Both the position numbers and the translations under genes were made by a program. A model generated the notes under the pieces. The model was given only the letters and a program-made list of their open reading frames with translations, was not told the DNA's origin and searched no databases. This document shows positions 34,800 through 44,300 of a stretch of 64,000 nt of DNA, piece by piece. The stretch is from Rhizobium sp. PP-CC-3A-592 (lineage in GTDB: Bacteria > Pseudomonadota > Alphaproteobacteria > Rhizobiales > Rhizobiaceae). The stretch is taken from the NCBI RefSeq assembly GCF_003217095.1, contig NZ_QJSR01000002.1, forward strand, positions 186,001-250,000. The letters are read 5' to 3'. Numbering within the stretch: the first letter of the stretch is position 1; the number at the start of each line of letters is the position of its first letter.

Positions 34800-35231
34800 A
34801 TGGCGATGCGGCTCGCATATTCCGGCGCGGCACTGGCTTTTTGCCTGTTTCTCGGGGCAGGGGCTGCCTCGGCGGCTGGGCCGGATGATCTCGATTGCAG
34901 CAAGGCGATGACCCAGAGCGACATGACGGCGTGTTCGCAGCAGGATTACGAGACCGCGGACGTGGCGCTGAACGCTGCCTATCGCAAGACGATGGCGCGT
35001 GCGCAGGCGATGGACAAGGATTTCGCCGATCTCGGCGACACCATGGTCGGTGCCGTCGAGGCCCTGAAGACCGCGCAACGCGCCTGGATCGCCTATCGCG
35101 ACGGCCAGTGCGACCTGGCCGGGTTCGAGGCGCGAGGCGGAACGATGGAGCCGATGCTGGTGGCGGGTTGCCTTGCGGACCTCACCGCCAAGCGGACGGA
35201 CGAGCTGAACGCGGCGCTGGCCGATCGCTGA
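34800..35231 (+). CDS. LprI-like (DUF1311) secreted protein
   Basis: A 143-residue exported protein with a signal peptide (MAMRLAYSGAALAFCLFLGAGAASA). The mature part has the DUF1311/LprI layout: DCSKAMTQSDMTACSQQDYETADVALNAAYRKTM and the closing AQRAWIAYRDGQCDLAGFEARGGTMEPMLVAGCLADLTAKRTDEL, with four cysteines expected to form two disulfides. LprI of mycobacteria is described as a lysozyme inhibitor. That activity is not implied here. Its start lies 1 bp after the ureB stop. It is conserved in rhizobial urease regions for reasons unknown. Confidence 0.85.
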   Translation: MAMRLAYSGAALAFCLFLGAGAASAAGPDDLDCSKAMTQSDMTACSQQDYETADVALNAAYRKTMARAQAMDKDFADLGDTMVGAVEALKTAQRAWIAYRDGQCDLAGFEARGGTMEPMLVAGCLADLTAKRTDELNAALADR

Positions 35232-35339
35232 TCGTCGAGACGGCGGTTCGAGAATGAAGCAGGTTGCGGGTTCGACCGGTCTTTCAGGATGGGAAGCCGG
35301 CAGGATCGACGGGCGGTAGGAAACCGAGGGCAGAATGCT

Positions 35340-36017
35340 GTGAAGACCGGTGCGCGCATCGTGATCGTTGGCAATGGGTCGGTGCCGGACAGCGCCGCCA
35401 ACGCGATCGCGTCTGCCGATTGCGTCATCCGTTTCAACGATTGCCGCTCGTATCGCCCGGGCGAGCGCACCGATATCGTCGCGGTCTGCAATACCGGCCG
35501 GCCGGCGAAGATGATGCTGGGAACCTCGGTTCCCTCCGCCGTGCACCCCACCATCCTGCCGACGGCCTGGGCGGCGCATCCGGCGGTGGCCGAGGCGACA
35601 GGCATCTGGTGTGTCCGCAACCCAGCGGTTTTCGCGGCGCTTCGGGCACCGCTCGCCATCACGCATCCGGAGCTCGATGATTTCTGCGACGACGAGACAG
35701 AGGGGTTCGAGGCCTTTGCGCTTGCGGCCGGCAAGGCGTTCCGGGTTCTCGATGCGGAAACCCAGCGTTTCCTGGAGACGATTCTCGCAAGCTTTTCGCC
35801 CGCCCCCTACATCGTCCCGAGCAGCGGTATCGTCGTCATTGCCGACGTGATTGGTGCGCATCCTGCGGCGGATATCGCCCTTGCCGGCTTCGCCCATGTC
35901 GGCTGGGATGGACATCCCTTCGCAGCGGAGGCGCAGCTGGTCGATCGCTGGATCGCCGAGGGCCGGCTCCGGCGGCTGGATGCGGCGCCGGCTTTGTCTC
36001 TCGCGGTCGGGAGCTAG
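35340..36017 (+). CDS. Urease operon accessory protein, sialyltransferase-like (GT29-like) fold
   Basis: A 225-residue protein I recognise as the conserved urease operon accessory protein of rhizobia. The first strand IVIVGNGSVPDSAANAI and ADCVIRFNDCRSYRPGERTDIVAVCNTGRPAKMML resemble the nucleotide-sugar pocket of GT29 enzymes, and the C-terminal IALAGFAHVGWDGHPFAAEAQLVD keeps an H-x-W-D-G-H motif. No signal peptide is present. It is probably cytoplasmic. The start is uncertain: GTG 35340 has GAGGG nine bases upstream and gives the family N-terminus, while ATG 35289 adds 17 unconserved residues. Role in urease is unproven. Confidence 0.76.
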   Translation: MKTGARIVIVGNGSVPDSAANAIASADCVIRFNDCRSYRPGERTDIVAVCNTGRPAKMMLGTSVPSAVHPTILPTAWAAHPAVAEATGIWCVRNPAVFAALRAPLAITHPELDDFCDDETEGFEAFALAAGKAFRVLDAETQRFLETILASFSPAPYIVPSSGIVVIADVIGAHPAADIALAGFAHVGWDGHPFAAEAQLVDRWIAEGRLRRLDAAPALSLAVGS

Positions 36018-36026
36018 GAGCACGCC

Positions 36027-36281
36027 ATGGGCGAGACGGTCAGGATCAAGGCAGGCACGATCACGGTTCCCGAGTCGGTGCTGAAGGCACTCGGCCTGAA
36101 AGACGGGGACGCGGTCGAGTTCGTTGCCAACGAGGCTGGTGCGGTCGAAATCCGCAAGCCGGGGAAGAGTTTCGAGGACTTGCGCGGGATCGTGAAGCTG
36201 GAGAGGCCGATCACCGGCGAGGAACTGGATGACTGGATCAGGGAAGCTCGGAATGCCGGTTTTCGGGAGAGCGGGGAATGA
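36027..36281 (+). CDS. vapB: AbrB-fold antitoxin (VapB type)
   Basis: An 84-residue protein with an N-terminal swapped-hairpin DNA-binding domain (RIKAGTITVPESVLKALGLKDGDAVEFVANEAGAVEIR), typical of MazE/AbrB-type antitoxins. The acidic C-terminus (LDDWIREARNAGFRESGE) should bind the toxin. The ATG has AGGAG upstream (TAGGAGCACGCC). The last 4 bp overlap the start of the toxin gene, the usual coupling in such modules. It lies 9 bp after the accessory-protein gene, so it is inside the urease operon and not separately bounded. Confidence 0.88.
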   Translation: MGETVRIKAGTITVPESVLKALGLKDGDAVEFVANEAGAVEIRKPGKSFEDLRGIVKLERPITGEELDDWIREARNAGFRESGE

Positions 36282-36688
36282 TCGGTCTCGACACCAACAT
36301 GGTGATGCGGTGGTTGGCCCTGGGCTCGATCACCGACGCGGAAGGCGTAAAGCAGGGCGAGCAGGCGACAGCCTTTCTTGAGCAGGAGATCGCGCCCGTC
36401 TTCATCAATCACGTCGTTCTCGTAGAGGTCGTTTGGCTGCTGCGGCAGAAAGTGAAGATGGCGCGGCCCGTGGTTTCCGCGTTCATTTTCGACATGCTGA
36501 ATAGACCGCGGATCGTCGTGCAGGATCGCGATGCGGTCATTGCATCCCTGCGTTCCTACGAAGATCATCCGGGCGACTTTGCCGACCACCTGATCGGCGA
36601 GATCAACAGCCGCAATGGCTGCCGGACCACCTATACCTTCGATCGTGCTGCGGCGCGGTCGCCCCTTTTCTCCGAACTTTCGAGGTAG
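36278..36688 (+). CDS. vapC: PIN-domain toxin (VapC type)
   Basis: A 136-residue PIN nuclease, expected to be an RNase that is toxic when free. All four acidic active-site residues can be picked out: D5 (IGLDTN), E50 (LVEVVWLL), D103 (FADHLIG) and D122 (FDRAA). Length fits VapC. It overlaps its antitoxin gene by 4 bp, and ureC starts 3 bp after its stop, so the module is embedded in the urease operon with no room for its own terminator. Its target cannot be told from the sequence. Confidence 0.9.
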   Translation: MIGLDTNMVMRWLALGSITDAEGVKQGEQATAFLEQEIAPVFINHVVLVEVVWLLRQKVKMARPVVSAFIFDMLNRPRIVVQDRDAVIASLRSYEDHPGDFADHLIGEINSRNGCRTTYTFDRAAARSPLFSELSR

Positions 36689-36691
36689 ACC

Positions 36692-38404
36692 ATGTCCTAC
36701 AAGATGTCCCGCGCCGCCTATGCCAACATGTTCGGCCCGACGACGGGCGACCGGGTGCGGCTGGCGGATACGGAGCTGTTCATCGAGGTGGAGAAGGATT
36801 TCACCACCTATGGCGACGAGGTGAAGTTCGGGGGCGGCAAGGTCATCCGCGACGGCATGGGCCAGAGCCAGGTGACGCGGGCGGATGGCGCCGTGGACAC
36901 CGTCATCACCAATGCGCTGATCGTCGACCACTGGGGCATCGTGAAGGCCGATATCGGGTTGAAGGACGGGCTGGTCGTCGCGATCGGAAAGGCGGGCAAT
37001 CCGGATACGCAGCCGAACGTCGATATCATCGTCGGCCCCGGCACGGAGGCGATCGCGGCCGAAGGCAAGATCATCACCGCCGGCGGCATGGACAGCCATA
37101 TCCACTTCATCTGCCCGCAGCAGATCGAGGAAGCGCTGATGTCCGGTATCACCACCATGCTCGGCGGCGGCACTGGTCCGGCACACGGCACGCTCGCCAC
37201 CACCTGCACGCCCGGTCCCTGGCACTTAGCGCGGATGATCGAGGCAGCCGACGCCTTCCCGATGAACCTCGCCTTTGCCGGCAAGGGCAATGCCTCGCTG
37301 CCGGGTGCGCTCGTCGAAATGGTGCTGGGCGGCGCGACGTCGCTGAAGCTGCACGAGGACTGGGGCACGACGCCGGCCGCGATCGACTGCTGCCTGTCGG
37401 TCGCTGACGAATACGACGTGCAGGTGATGATCCACACGGACACGCTGAACGAAAGCGGCTTCGTGGAAGATTCCATCGCGGCGCTGAAGGGCCGCACCAT
37501 CCATGCCTTCCACACGGAAGGGGCGGGCGGCGGGCATGCGCCGGACATTATCAAGATCTGTGGCCAGCCGAACGTCATCCCGTCCTCCACCAATCCGACG
37601 CGGCCCTACACGATCAACACGCTGGCCGAGCATCTCGACATGCTGATGGTCTGCCATCACCTGTCGCCGTCGATCCCCGAGGATATCGCCTTTGCCGAAA
37701 GCCGGATCCGCAAGGAGACCATTGCGGCGGAAGATATTCTCCACGATATCGGCGCCTTCTCCATCATTTCGTCCGACAGCCAGGCCATGGGCCGCGTCGG
37801 CGAAGTGGCGATCCGGACCTGGCAGACGGCCGACAAGATGAAGCGGCAGCGCGGCCGGCTGCCGAGCGAAACCGGCGACAACGACAATATGCGGGTGAAG
37901 CGCTATATCGCGAAGTACACGATCAACCCGGCCATCGCGCATGGCCTCAGCCACGCAATCGGCTCGGTAGAGGTCGGCAAGCGAGCGGATCTCGTGATGT
38001 GGAACCCGGCCTTCTTCGGCGTGAAGCCGGATATGGTATTGCTCGGCGGCATGATCGCGGCCGCACCCATGGGCGATCCGAACGCCTCCATTCCCACGCC
38101 GCAGCCGGTGCATTACCGGCCGATGTTCGGCTCTTTCGGCAAGGCGCGGACCAATTCTTCGGTCACGTTCGTGTCGCAGGCATCGCTGGATGCCGGCCTT
38201 GCGGCAAAGCTCGGCGTGGCGAAGACGCTGATGGCGGTGAAGAACACGCGCGGCGGCATCGGCAAGGCCTCGATGATCCACAACAGCCTGACGCCGGTCA
38301 TCGAGGTGGATCCGGAGACCTACGAAGTGCGTGCGGATGGCGAGCTTCTGACCTGCGAGCCGGCGACGGTGCTGCCGATGGCGCAGCGCTATTTCCTGTT
38401 CTAA
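36692..38404 (+). CDS. ureC: Urease alpha subunit UreC
   Basis: The 570-residue catalytic subunit. Nickel-site residues are visible: [12 protein letters not shown] (two histidines), the carbamylated lysine K219 in [38 protein letters not shown] (histidine pair), the flap cysteine in [13 protein letters not shown], and the aspartate in SSDSQAMGR. Length is standard for UreC. The start has GAGGT upstream, overlapping the vapC stop. It hydrolyses urea to ammonia and carbamate. It follows the VapBC module and precedes the TIGR02117 gene by about 60 bp. Confidence 0.97.
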   Translation: MSYKMSRAAYANMFGPTTGDRVRLADTELFIEVEKDFTTYGDEVKFGGGKVIRDGMGQSQVTRADGAVDTVITNALIVDHWGIVKADIGLKDGLVVAIGKAGNPDTQPNVDIIVGPGTEAIAAEGKIITAGGMDSHIHFICPQQIEEALMSGITTMLGGGTGPAHGTLATTCTPGPWHLARMIEAADAFPMNLAFAGKGNASLPGALVEMVLGGATSLKLHEDWGTTPAAIDCCLSVADEYDVQVMIHTDTLNESGFVEDSIAALKGRTIHAFHTEGAGGGHAPDIIKICGQPNVIPSSTNPTRPYTINTLAEHLDMLMVCHHLSPSIPEDIAFAESRIRKETIAAEDILHDIGAFSIISSDSQAMGRVGEVAIRTWQTADKMKRQRGRLPSETGDNDNMRVKRYIAKYTINPAIAHGLSHAIGSVEVGKRADLVMWNPAFFGVKPDMVLLGGMIAAAPMGDPNASIPTPQPVHYRPMFGSFGKARTNSSVTFVSQASLDAGLAAKLGVAKTLMAVKNTRGGIGKASMIHNSLTPVIEVDPETYEVRADGELLTCEPATVLPMAQRYFLF

Positions 38405-38463
38405 ATGCTCGTGACCGCGACGTCGAAGCCTTGCCGGAAACGCGCAGCCATCACCGTGTGGGC

Positions 38464-39153
38464 ATGACGAGGCTGCGCCAGGTCATCCGGAGGCTGTCGA
38501 TCGGTCTGCCGTTGCTGGTTTTGCTTCTTGCGTTTGCGGCGGGTCTCGGGACCATCGTGCCGCAACCGTTGTTTGCCTCCCGGGAAGGGGAAGGCGGGGA
38601 AACGCGGCGCATCCTCGTGCTCTCCAACCCGATCCACACCGATATCGCCATTCCCGTGGATGCGGAAAGCCTGGCGCGGTTTCCGTTTCTCGGCGAGAGC
38701 GGCGTTCCGGTCGATGATCTTGCAGCGCGATGGATCGTTTTCGGCCGGGGCGGGCGTACCTTCTATCTGGAGACGCCGACCTGGGCGGACCTGAAGCCGC
38801 TGCCGTTGCTGCGCGGGCTGACGCTCGATCGGGCCGTGCTGCATGTGGATGTCGTCGGCGCGCTTGCCGAACCTTCACTGAGCGTGCAAGGTTTCGACAT
38901 CGGGCCGGCCGGCTATAAGCGGCTGCTCGACATGATCGCGGCAAGTTTTGCAACGCGGGAAGGGCAGGTCGTGCCCGTGCCCGATGTGCGCTACGGGCAG
39001 AACGACCGGTTCTTCGAGGCCACCGGCTGGTTCACGGCGCTGGCCGGCTGCAACACATGGACGGCGCGGGGCCTGAGGGCGGCGGGCCTGCGCACAGGAC
39101 TGTGGAACCCGCTGCCGATATCGCTCACCTTTTCTCTCACGCATTTCAATTGA
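38464..39153 (+). CDS. TIGR02117/DUF2459 urease-region protein
   Basis: A 229-residue protein of the TIGR02117 (DUF2459) type, a family named for its association with urease gene regions. One N-terminal membrane anchor (about residues 9-29, [22 protein letters not shown]) precedes a periplasmic domain with [38 protein letters not shown] and the cysteine in [18 protein letters not shown]. That end resembles a papain/NlpC-like catalytic Cys-His arrangement, but activity is unknown. The ATG comes 59 bp after ureC and ureE follows 11 bp later. Confidence 0.82.
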   Translation: MTRLRQVIRRLSIGLPLLVLLLAFAAGLGTIVPQPLFASREGEGGETRRILVLSNPIHTDIAIPVDAESLARFPFLGESGVPVDDLAARWIVFGRGGRTFYLETPTWADLKPLPLLRGLTLDRAVLHVDVVGALAEPSLSVQGFDIGPAGYKRLLDMIAASFATREGQVVPVPDVRYGQNDRFFEATGWFTALAGCNTWTARGLRAAGLRTGLWNPLPISLTFSLTHFN

Positions 39154-39164
39154 TCGAGGTCACC

Positions 39165-39737
39165 ATGCCCTATCGCTCCACCTCCATCGTTTCCCCGGCA
39201 CCGGCCGATATCACGCCAGTCGCGGTGCTGCGCCTGCCGCACGATCAGCGGCATTTGAGGCGTAAGCTCTTGCACCTGCCGGATGACGATGTCGTCATGC
39301 TGGACCTGAAGCAGGCCGTGATGCTGGCGGATGGCGATGCATTGGTGCTGGAGGGCGGCGGCTATATCCTCATCGCCGCCGTGGAAGAGCCGCTCTACGA
39401 GATCCTGCCGCGCGACCGGCTTCACCTCGTCGAGCTTGCCTGGCATCTCGGCAACCGACACCTGCAGGCTGAAATCCGCGACGACCGCATCGTTATCCTG
39501 CGCGATCCGGTGATTCGGTCAATGCTGATCGGTCTCGGCGCCGAGGTGAACGATGTGACGGCGCAGTTCCAGCCGATGCGCGGCGCTTACCACAGTGGGC
39601 ATGATCATGGGTCTCACGATCAGAGTGGGCACGAGCATGGGAAGCATGATCACGTCGGGCACAGCCATGACCACCACGACCACGATCACGACATGCATGG
39701 CCATGACGAAAAAGGGCACCACCATCCCCATGACTGA
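39165..39737 (+). CDS. ureE: Urease accessory protein UreE (nickel chaperone)
   Basis: A 190-residue nickel-binding chaperone that delivers Ni to the UreDFG complex. The N-terminal domain opens [27 protein letters not shown], and the metal domain includes [19 protein letters not shown], with the conserved GNRH histidine. The C-terminal tail (about residues 142-190) is extremely histidine-rich, with 20 histidines in about 50 residues ([18 protein letters not shown]...), a nickel store. The start has GAGG six bases upstream. Its end overlaps the ureF start by 8 bp. Confidence 0.94.
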   Translation: MPYRSTSIVSPAPADITPVAVLRLPHDQRHLRRKLLHLPDDDVVMLDLKQAVMLADGDALVLEGGGYILIAAVEEPLYEILPRDRLHLVELAWHLGNRHLQAEIRDDRIVILRDPVIRSMLIGLGAEVNDVTAQFQPMRGAYHSGHDHGSHDQSGHEHGKHDHVGHSHDHHDHDHDMHGHDEKGHHHPHD

Positions 39738-40431
39738 CATGCTCACGTACGGGCAGAAACAGCCGTCGGCTTCGGGCGGGACGCAGGCCCTGCTCCGGCT
39801 GATCACCTGGATGTCGCCGGCCTTCCCCATCGGGGCCTTCTCCTATTCGGCAGGGCTCGAGCAGGCGGTGGCGGATGGCAGCGTTGCGGATGCGGCCTCG
39901 CTTCAGGATTGGCTGTCCGGCGCTATTGCCGAGGGGGCCGTCTGGAACGATGCGGTGCTGCTGGCGGAAAGCTATCGTGCCGCCGAGGACGTCCAGCGGC
40001 TTCACGCGGTCGCTTCGCTGGCGGAGGCCATGGCCGGGAGCCGGGAGCGGCAGATGGAAACGATGCTGCAGGGCGAGGCCTTTATTGCGGCGGCCTCGGC
40101 CTGGCCGACGGTTGGCGGTGACATGCCTTTGCGCATGGCCTATCCGGTTGCTGTCGGTGCGGTTGCCGGTGCGCATGCGACAGGCGCCGAGCCTGCGATT
40201 GCCGCCTATCTGCATGCGACGGCTTCCAATCAGGTCTCCGTCGCGATCCGCTGTGGCGTGCTCGGGCAGCGTGCCGGGGTGGCCGTGCTGGCGGCGCTCG
40301 AAGGCGAGATCGCGGCGACCGCCGCGCGCGCGGCGGCAAGTTCGCTGGACGATCTCGGCTCTGCGGGACTTCTCGCCGATATCGCCGGTATCCGGCATGA
40401 GACGCTGCCCTCGCGGCTGTTCCGCTCGTGA
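39730..40431 (+). CDS. ureF: Urease accessory protein UreF
   Basis: A 233-residue accessory factor, partner of UreD and UreG in nickel insertion. Family features are [40 protein letters not shown], the [14 protein letters not shown] loop and the C-terminal [14 protein letters not shown]. The ATG at 39730 gives MTDMLTYG and overlaps the ureE stop by 8 bp. An ATG at 39739 is nearly equivalent. The upstream sequence is the UreE histidine tail, so a normal Shine-Dalgarno sequence is limited and coupling is likely. Confidence 0.92.
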   Translation: MTDMLTYGQKQPSASGGTQALLRLITWMSPAFPIGAFSYSAGLEQAVADGSVADAASLQDWLSGAIAEGAVWNDAVLLAESYRAAEDVQRLHAVASLAEAMAGSRERQMETMLQGEAFIAAASAWPTVGGDMPLRMAYPVAVGAVAGAHATGAEPAIAAYLHATASNQVSVAIRCGVLGQRAGVAVLAALEGEIAATAARAAASSLDDLGSAGLLADIAGIRHETLPSRLFRS

Positions 40432-40582
40432 GGGCGGACATGAAATTCCGCCGTGCGGCATCCGCCCGCCCGGTCCGGAGCCTTTCCGAAAAAGGACAGG
40501 CTCACTCTCTTCGTATCGACGCATCGTCCGACGTCCAGGCGGACCTGCTGACCTCGACATGCGCACCTGAAAGGACAATCTC

Positions 40583-41194
40583 ATGGCATCTTCCAATGGC
40601 CCCCTCCGCGTCGGCATCGGCGGTCCGGTCGGCTCCGGCAAGACGGCGCTGACGGATAAGCTCTGCAAGGCGATGCGCGACCGATGGTCGGTCGCGGTGG
40701 TCACCAACGACATCTACACGCAGGAAGATGCCGAGGCGCTGGTGCGCATGCAGGCGCTGCCGTCCGACAGGATCGTCGGCGTGGAGACGGGCGGTTGCCC
40801 GCACACGGCCATCCGCGAGGATGCGACGATCAACCTGCAGGCCATCGCCGATCTCAACCGCCGCATTCCCGATCTCGACATCGTCTTCATCGAATCCGGC
40901 GGCGACAATCTGGCCGCGACCTTCTCGCCCGATCTCGCGGATATCACGCTCTACGTTATCTCCGTCTGCCAGGGCGAAGAAATCCCCCGCAAGGGCGGCC
41001 CCGGCATCACCCGGTCCGATCTTCTCGTCATCAACAAGAAGGACCTTGCCCCATATGTCGGCGCCGACCTCGACGTCATGCAGCGCGACGCCGACCGCAT
41101 GCGCCAGTCCCGCCCGTTCGTGTTTTCGGACATGAAGCGCGGAGAGGGCGTGGAGCGGATCGTGGAGTTTTTGCGGGTTGAGGGCGGGCTGTAG
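40583..41194 (+). CDS. ureG: Urease accessory GTPase UreG
   Basis: A 203-residue SIMIBI GTPase that powers nickel insertion into urease. P-loop [30 protein letters not shown], the metal motif [13 protein letters not shown] (CPH) and the base-recognition [13 protein letters not shown]. Length is standard. It follows ureF by 151 bp and is the last urease gene. The ATG has GAAAGGACAATCTC upstream. The 200 bp after it hold palindromic repeats and no gene before the RND pump. Confidence 0.97.
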   Translation: MASSNGPLRVGIGGPVGSGKTALTDKLCKAMRDRWSVAVVTNDIYTQEDAEALVRMQALPSDRIVGVETGGCPHTAIREDATINLQAIADLNRRIPDLDIVFIESGGDNLAATFSPDLADITLYVISVCQGEEIPRKGGPGITRSDLLVINKKDLAPYVGADLDVMQRDADRMRQSRPFVFSDMKRGEGVERIVEFLRVEGGL

Positions 41195-41230
41195 GTTTCC
41201 ATCCGCTGGCTTCGTCGCGAGGGCGTGGCA

Positions 41231-41370
41231 GCCCCTCATCCGGCTGCCGCCACCTTCTCCCCGCGCGCGGGGAGAAGGGATCCTGAGGCACCATTCCACC
41301 CCATATCGAACCGCCTAGCAGGCCGCGTCCCCTCTCCCCGCATGCGGGGAGAGGGCTAGGGTGAGGGGCA
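41231..41370. repeat. Two inverted copies of rhizobial palindrome, family 2
   Basis: Downstream of ureG, the region 41231-41280 reads GCCCCTCATCCGGCTGCC and ends in a perfect 26-bp palindrome (41253-41278). The second copy, 41327-41370, is in inverse orientation and centres on a perfect 24-bp palindrome (41331-41354), followed by GGCTAGGGTGAGGGGC. The outer GCCCCTCA and TGAGGGGC pieces mirror each other. This is the pattern of REP-type intergenic elements. The hairpins may also stop transcription from both convergent genes. Confidence 0.78.
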
Positions 41371-41394
41371 GCCGCAGGCTCGACGTCCTACCGG

Positions 41395-44300
41395 CTACTC
41401 CGCAGCCAGTGCCGGATGCGTGACCACGGTGCCTCCAACCGCGCGCAGTGTGCCGGGGGAGGTGCGGCTTTCCAAGCGGTCGAGGCGGGTCTGCAAGGCT
41501 TCGATGGTTTCGGACTGCTCGGCGAGCTTTTCGGTCAACACCACGTTCTCCAGCGGCACGGTCTCGGCCTCCTTCTTGCCCACCAGGCGGCCGAAGGACC
41601 AGCCGAGGAGGCGGGAGAGGTCGTCCATGATCAGGAAGAACGAGGGCACGACGACCAGCGACAGCACCGTGGAAACGATGATGCCGCCGATGACGGCGAT
41701 GGCCATGGGCGCGCGGAACGAGCCGCCTTCGCCGACGCCGAGCGCCGATGGTAGCATGCCGGCCGACATGGCGATGGAGGTCATGATGATCGGCCGGGCG
41801 CGCTTGCGGCCCGCCTCCACCATGGCATCGACCCGTTCCATGCCGTGCCGCTTCATCTCGATGGCGAAATCGACCAGCAGGATGGCGTTCTTGGTGACGA
41901 TGCCCATCAGCATGAGGATGCCGATGAGGACGGGCATGGAGAGCGCATTGTTGGTGACGATCAGGCCGAGCGCGACGCCGCCGATGGCAAGCGGCAGCGA
42001 GAACAGGATCGTGAAGGGCTGGATGACGTCCTTGAAGAGGAGGATGAGCACCACGAGCACCAGCAGCAGGCCGAGCAGCATGGCATGGACGAAGCCGGAC
42101 TGCATTTCCGCCTGGACTTCGGCGTCGCCGCTTTCGAGGAAGCGGACGCCTTCGGGCAAGCGGATCTCGTTTGCCGCCTGCTTGAAACGGTCGGAGGCCG
42201 AGTTGAGCGCGACGCCAACGGGAAGGTCCGCGCCCATGGTGACGACGCGGAAGCGGTCGTAGCGCTTGATGGAGCTCGGGCCTTCCGAATAGGAAATATC
42301 GGCGACGCTGGAGATGGGCACGAGCGCGCCGGAAGCCGTCTGGATCTTGAGGTTGCGGATGGCGGCGAGATCGGTGCGCAGGCCGGTGTCGATCTGCACG
42401 CGGATCGGGATCTGCCGGTCGTCGAGCGAGATCTTGGTCAGCGCCGCGTCAATATCGCCGATGGTTGCGACACGCACGACGTCGGAGAGTTGCGACGTCG
42501 TGATGCCGAGGCGCGACATGCGGTCTGCAAGCGGGCGCAGCTGCAGTTCCGGGCGGGGCAGGGCGCCATCCGGGCTGACATTGGCGAGCGTCGGCTCGTC
42601 GCGCAGCTTGGCCTCCAGCAGACCGACAGCTTCGTTCAGGGCAGCGTCGTTGTTGGAAAGAAGATTGAAGGCAAGGTCGCGCTCGCCGCGGTCGTTGAGT
42701 TTGAGAACGCGAACGTCCGGGATGGAATGGATGGCTGCGAAAACCTGGGCCTCGATCTGCGACTGCGGAATGATGCGGCCGGCCGGCGGCAGCTTCGGCA
42801 TATATTGCCCGACCAGCGGCAGATTGCCGAGCAGCGTATTGACCAGCTTGTTGACGAGCGAATGGTCGAGCTTGTCCAGCATGACGGTGATGGTGGCACG
42901 GCGCAGCTCCAGATCGCCCTTTGGCGAGGCGCCGCCGAGCACGAAGATGCCTTCGACGCCCGGGAAATCCTTGATCCGGTCGTAGATTTCCGCGCTCGTC
43001 CGGTCGGTATCCTCCAGCATGGCATCCGGCGGCAATTCGACCGAGAGCACGATGCGCGAGGCATCTTCCGGCGGCAGGAAGCTGCCGGGCACGGTGAGAA
43101 GCAGCATGACCGAGCCGACGAGGAAGGCGAGCGCCACGGACAAGGTGAGGTAGCGCATGTACCAGCGCCGCGTGGTGGCGGCGACCAGCCAGGTGTAGCC
43201 GCGCATGAACAGGCCGTCACGCTCTTCGCCATGCCCGTCGCCATCGCCGGAGCGCATGAGATAGGCCGCCATAACAGGCGTGATCAGGCGGGCGACCATG
43301 AGCGAGAAGAAGACGGACACGGCGACCGTCAGGCCGAACTGGATGAAGTATTGTCCGGGAATGCCCGGCATGAACGACACCGGCACGAAGACGGCGATGA
43401 TGGTGAAGGTGGTGGCGATGACGGCAAGGCCGATCTCGTCAGCCGCCTCGATCGACGCCTTATAGGGTGATTTCCCCATCTTGATGTGGCGGGCGATATT
43501 CTCGATCTCCACGATCGCATCGTCCACGAGGATGCCGGTCGCAAGCGTCAGGGCCAGGAACGAGACGAGGTTCAGCGAGAAGCCGAGCAGGTCCATGATC
43601 CAGAAGGTGGGGATGGCCGACAGCGGCAGAGCGAGGGCGGAAATCAGCGTCGCGCGCCAGTTGCGCAGGAACAGCAGCACGACGGCGACCGCCAGCAGCG
43701 CGCCTTCGATCAGCGTGTGAAGGGCAGCTTCATAGTTGCCATAGGTGAAGTAGACGCTGTCGTTGATCAGCTGGATCGACACGCCGGGATGGGCGGCGCG
43801 GACGGTGTCCAGCGACTTTGCGACGGTTTCGGCAACGCTGACCTCGCTGGCGCCCTTGGAGCGGAAGACGGCGAAGGTGACGACGGGCGTGCCGTCGAAG
43901 CGCGAAAAGCTCTTCGGCTCCTCGTAGGTATCGGTGACGGTGCCGAGTTCCGACAGGCGCACGAAGCGGCCGTTCGGCATGGCGATCATCGTATCGGCGA
44001 GCGCCGAGACCGAGCGGGCGTCGCCGAGCGTGCGGATCGCCTGTTCGCTGCCACCGATCTGCCCGCGGCCGGAGCCGAGGTCGGTGTTCATCTTGCGCAG
44101 TTGCGCGTTCACGTCGGTCGCGGTGATGCCGTAGGAGTTCAGGCGGCTTTCGTTGAGCTCGACACGCACCTCGCGGTCGGCGCCGCCGTAGCGGTCGATG
44201 CGGCCGATGCCGGTCTGGCCCTGCAGCGAGCGCTTCACCGTGTCGTCCACGAACCAGCTGATTTCCTCCAGCGTCATGTCCGGCGCGGAGACGGCGAAGG

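Noticed and set aside
41195-41394. CRISPR-like array after ureG
   Set aside because: There are only two palindromic copies in inverse orientation, with no regular spacers or cas genes.
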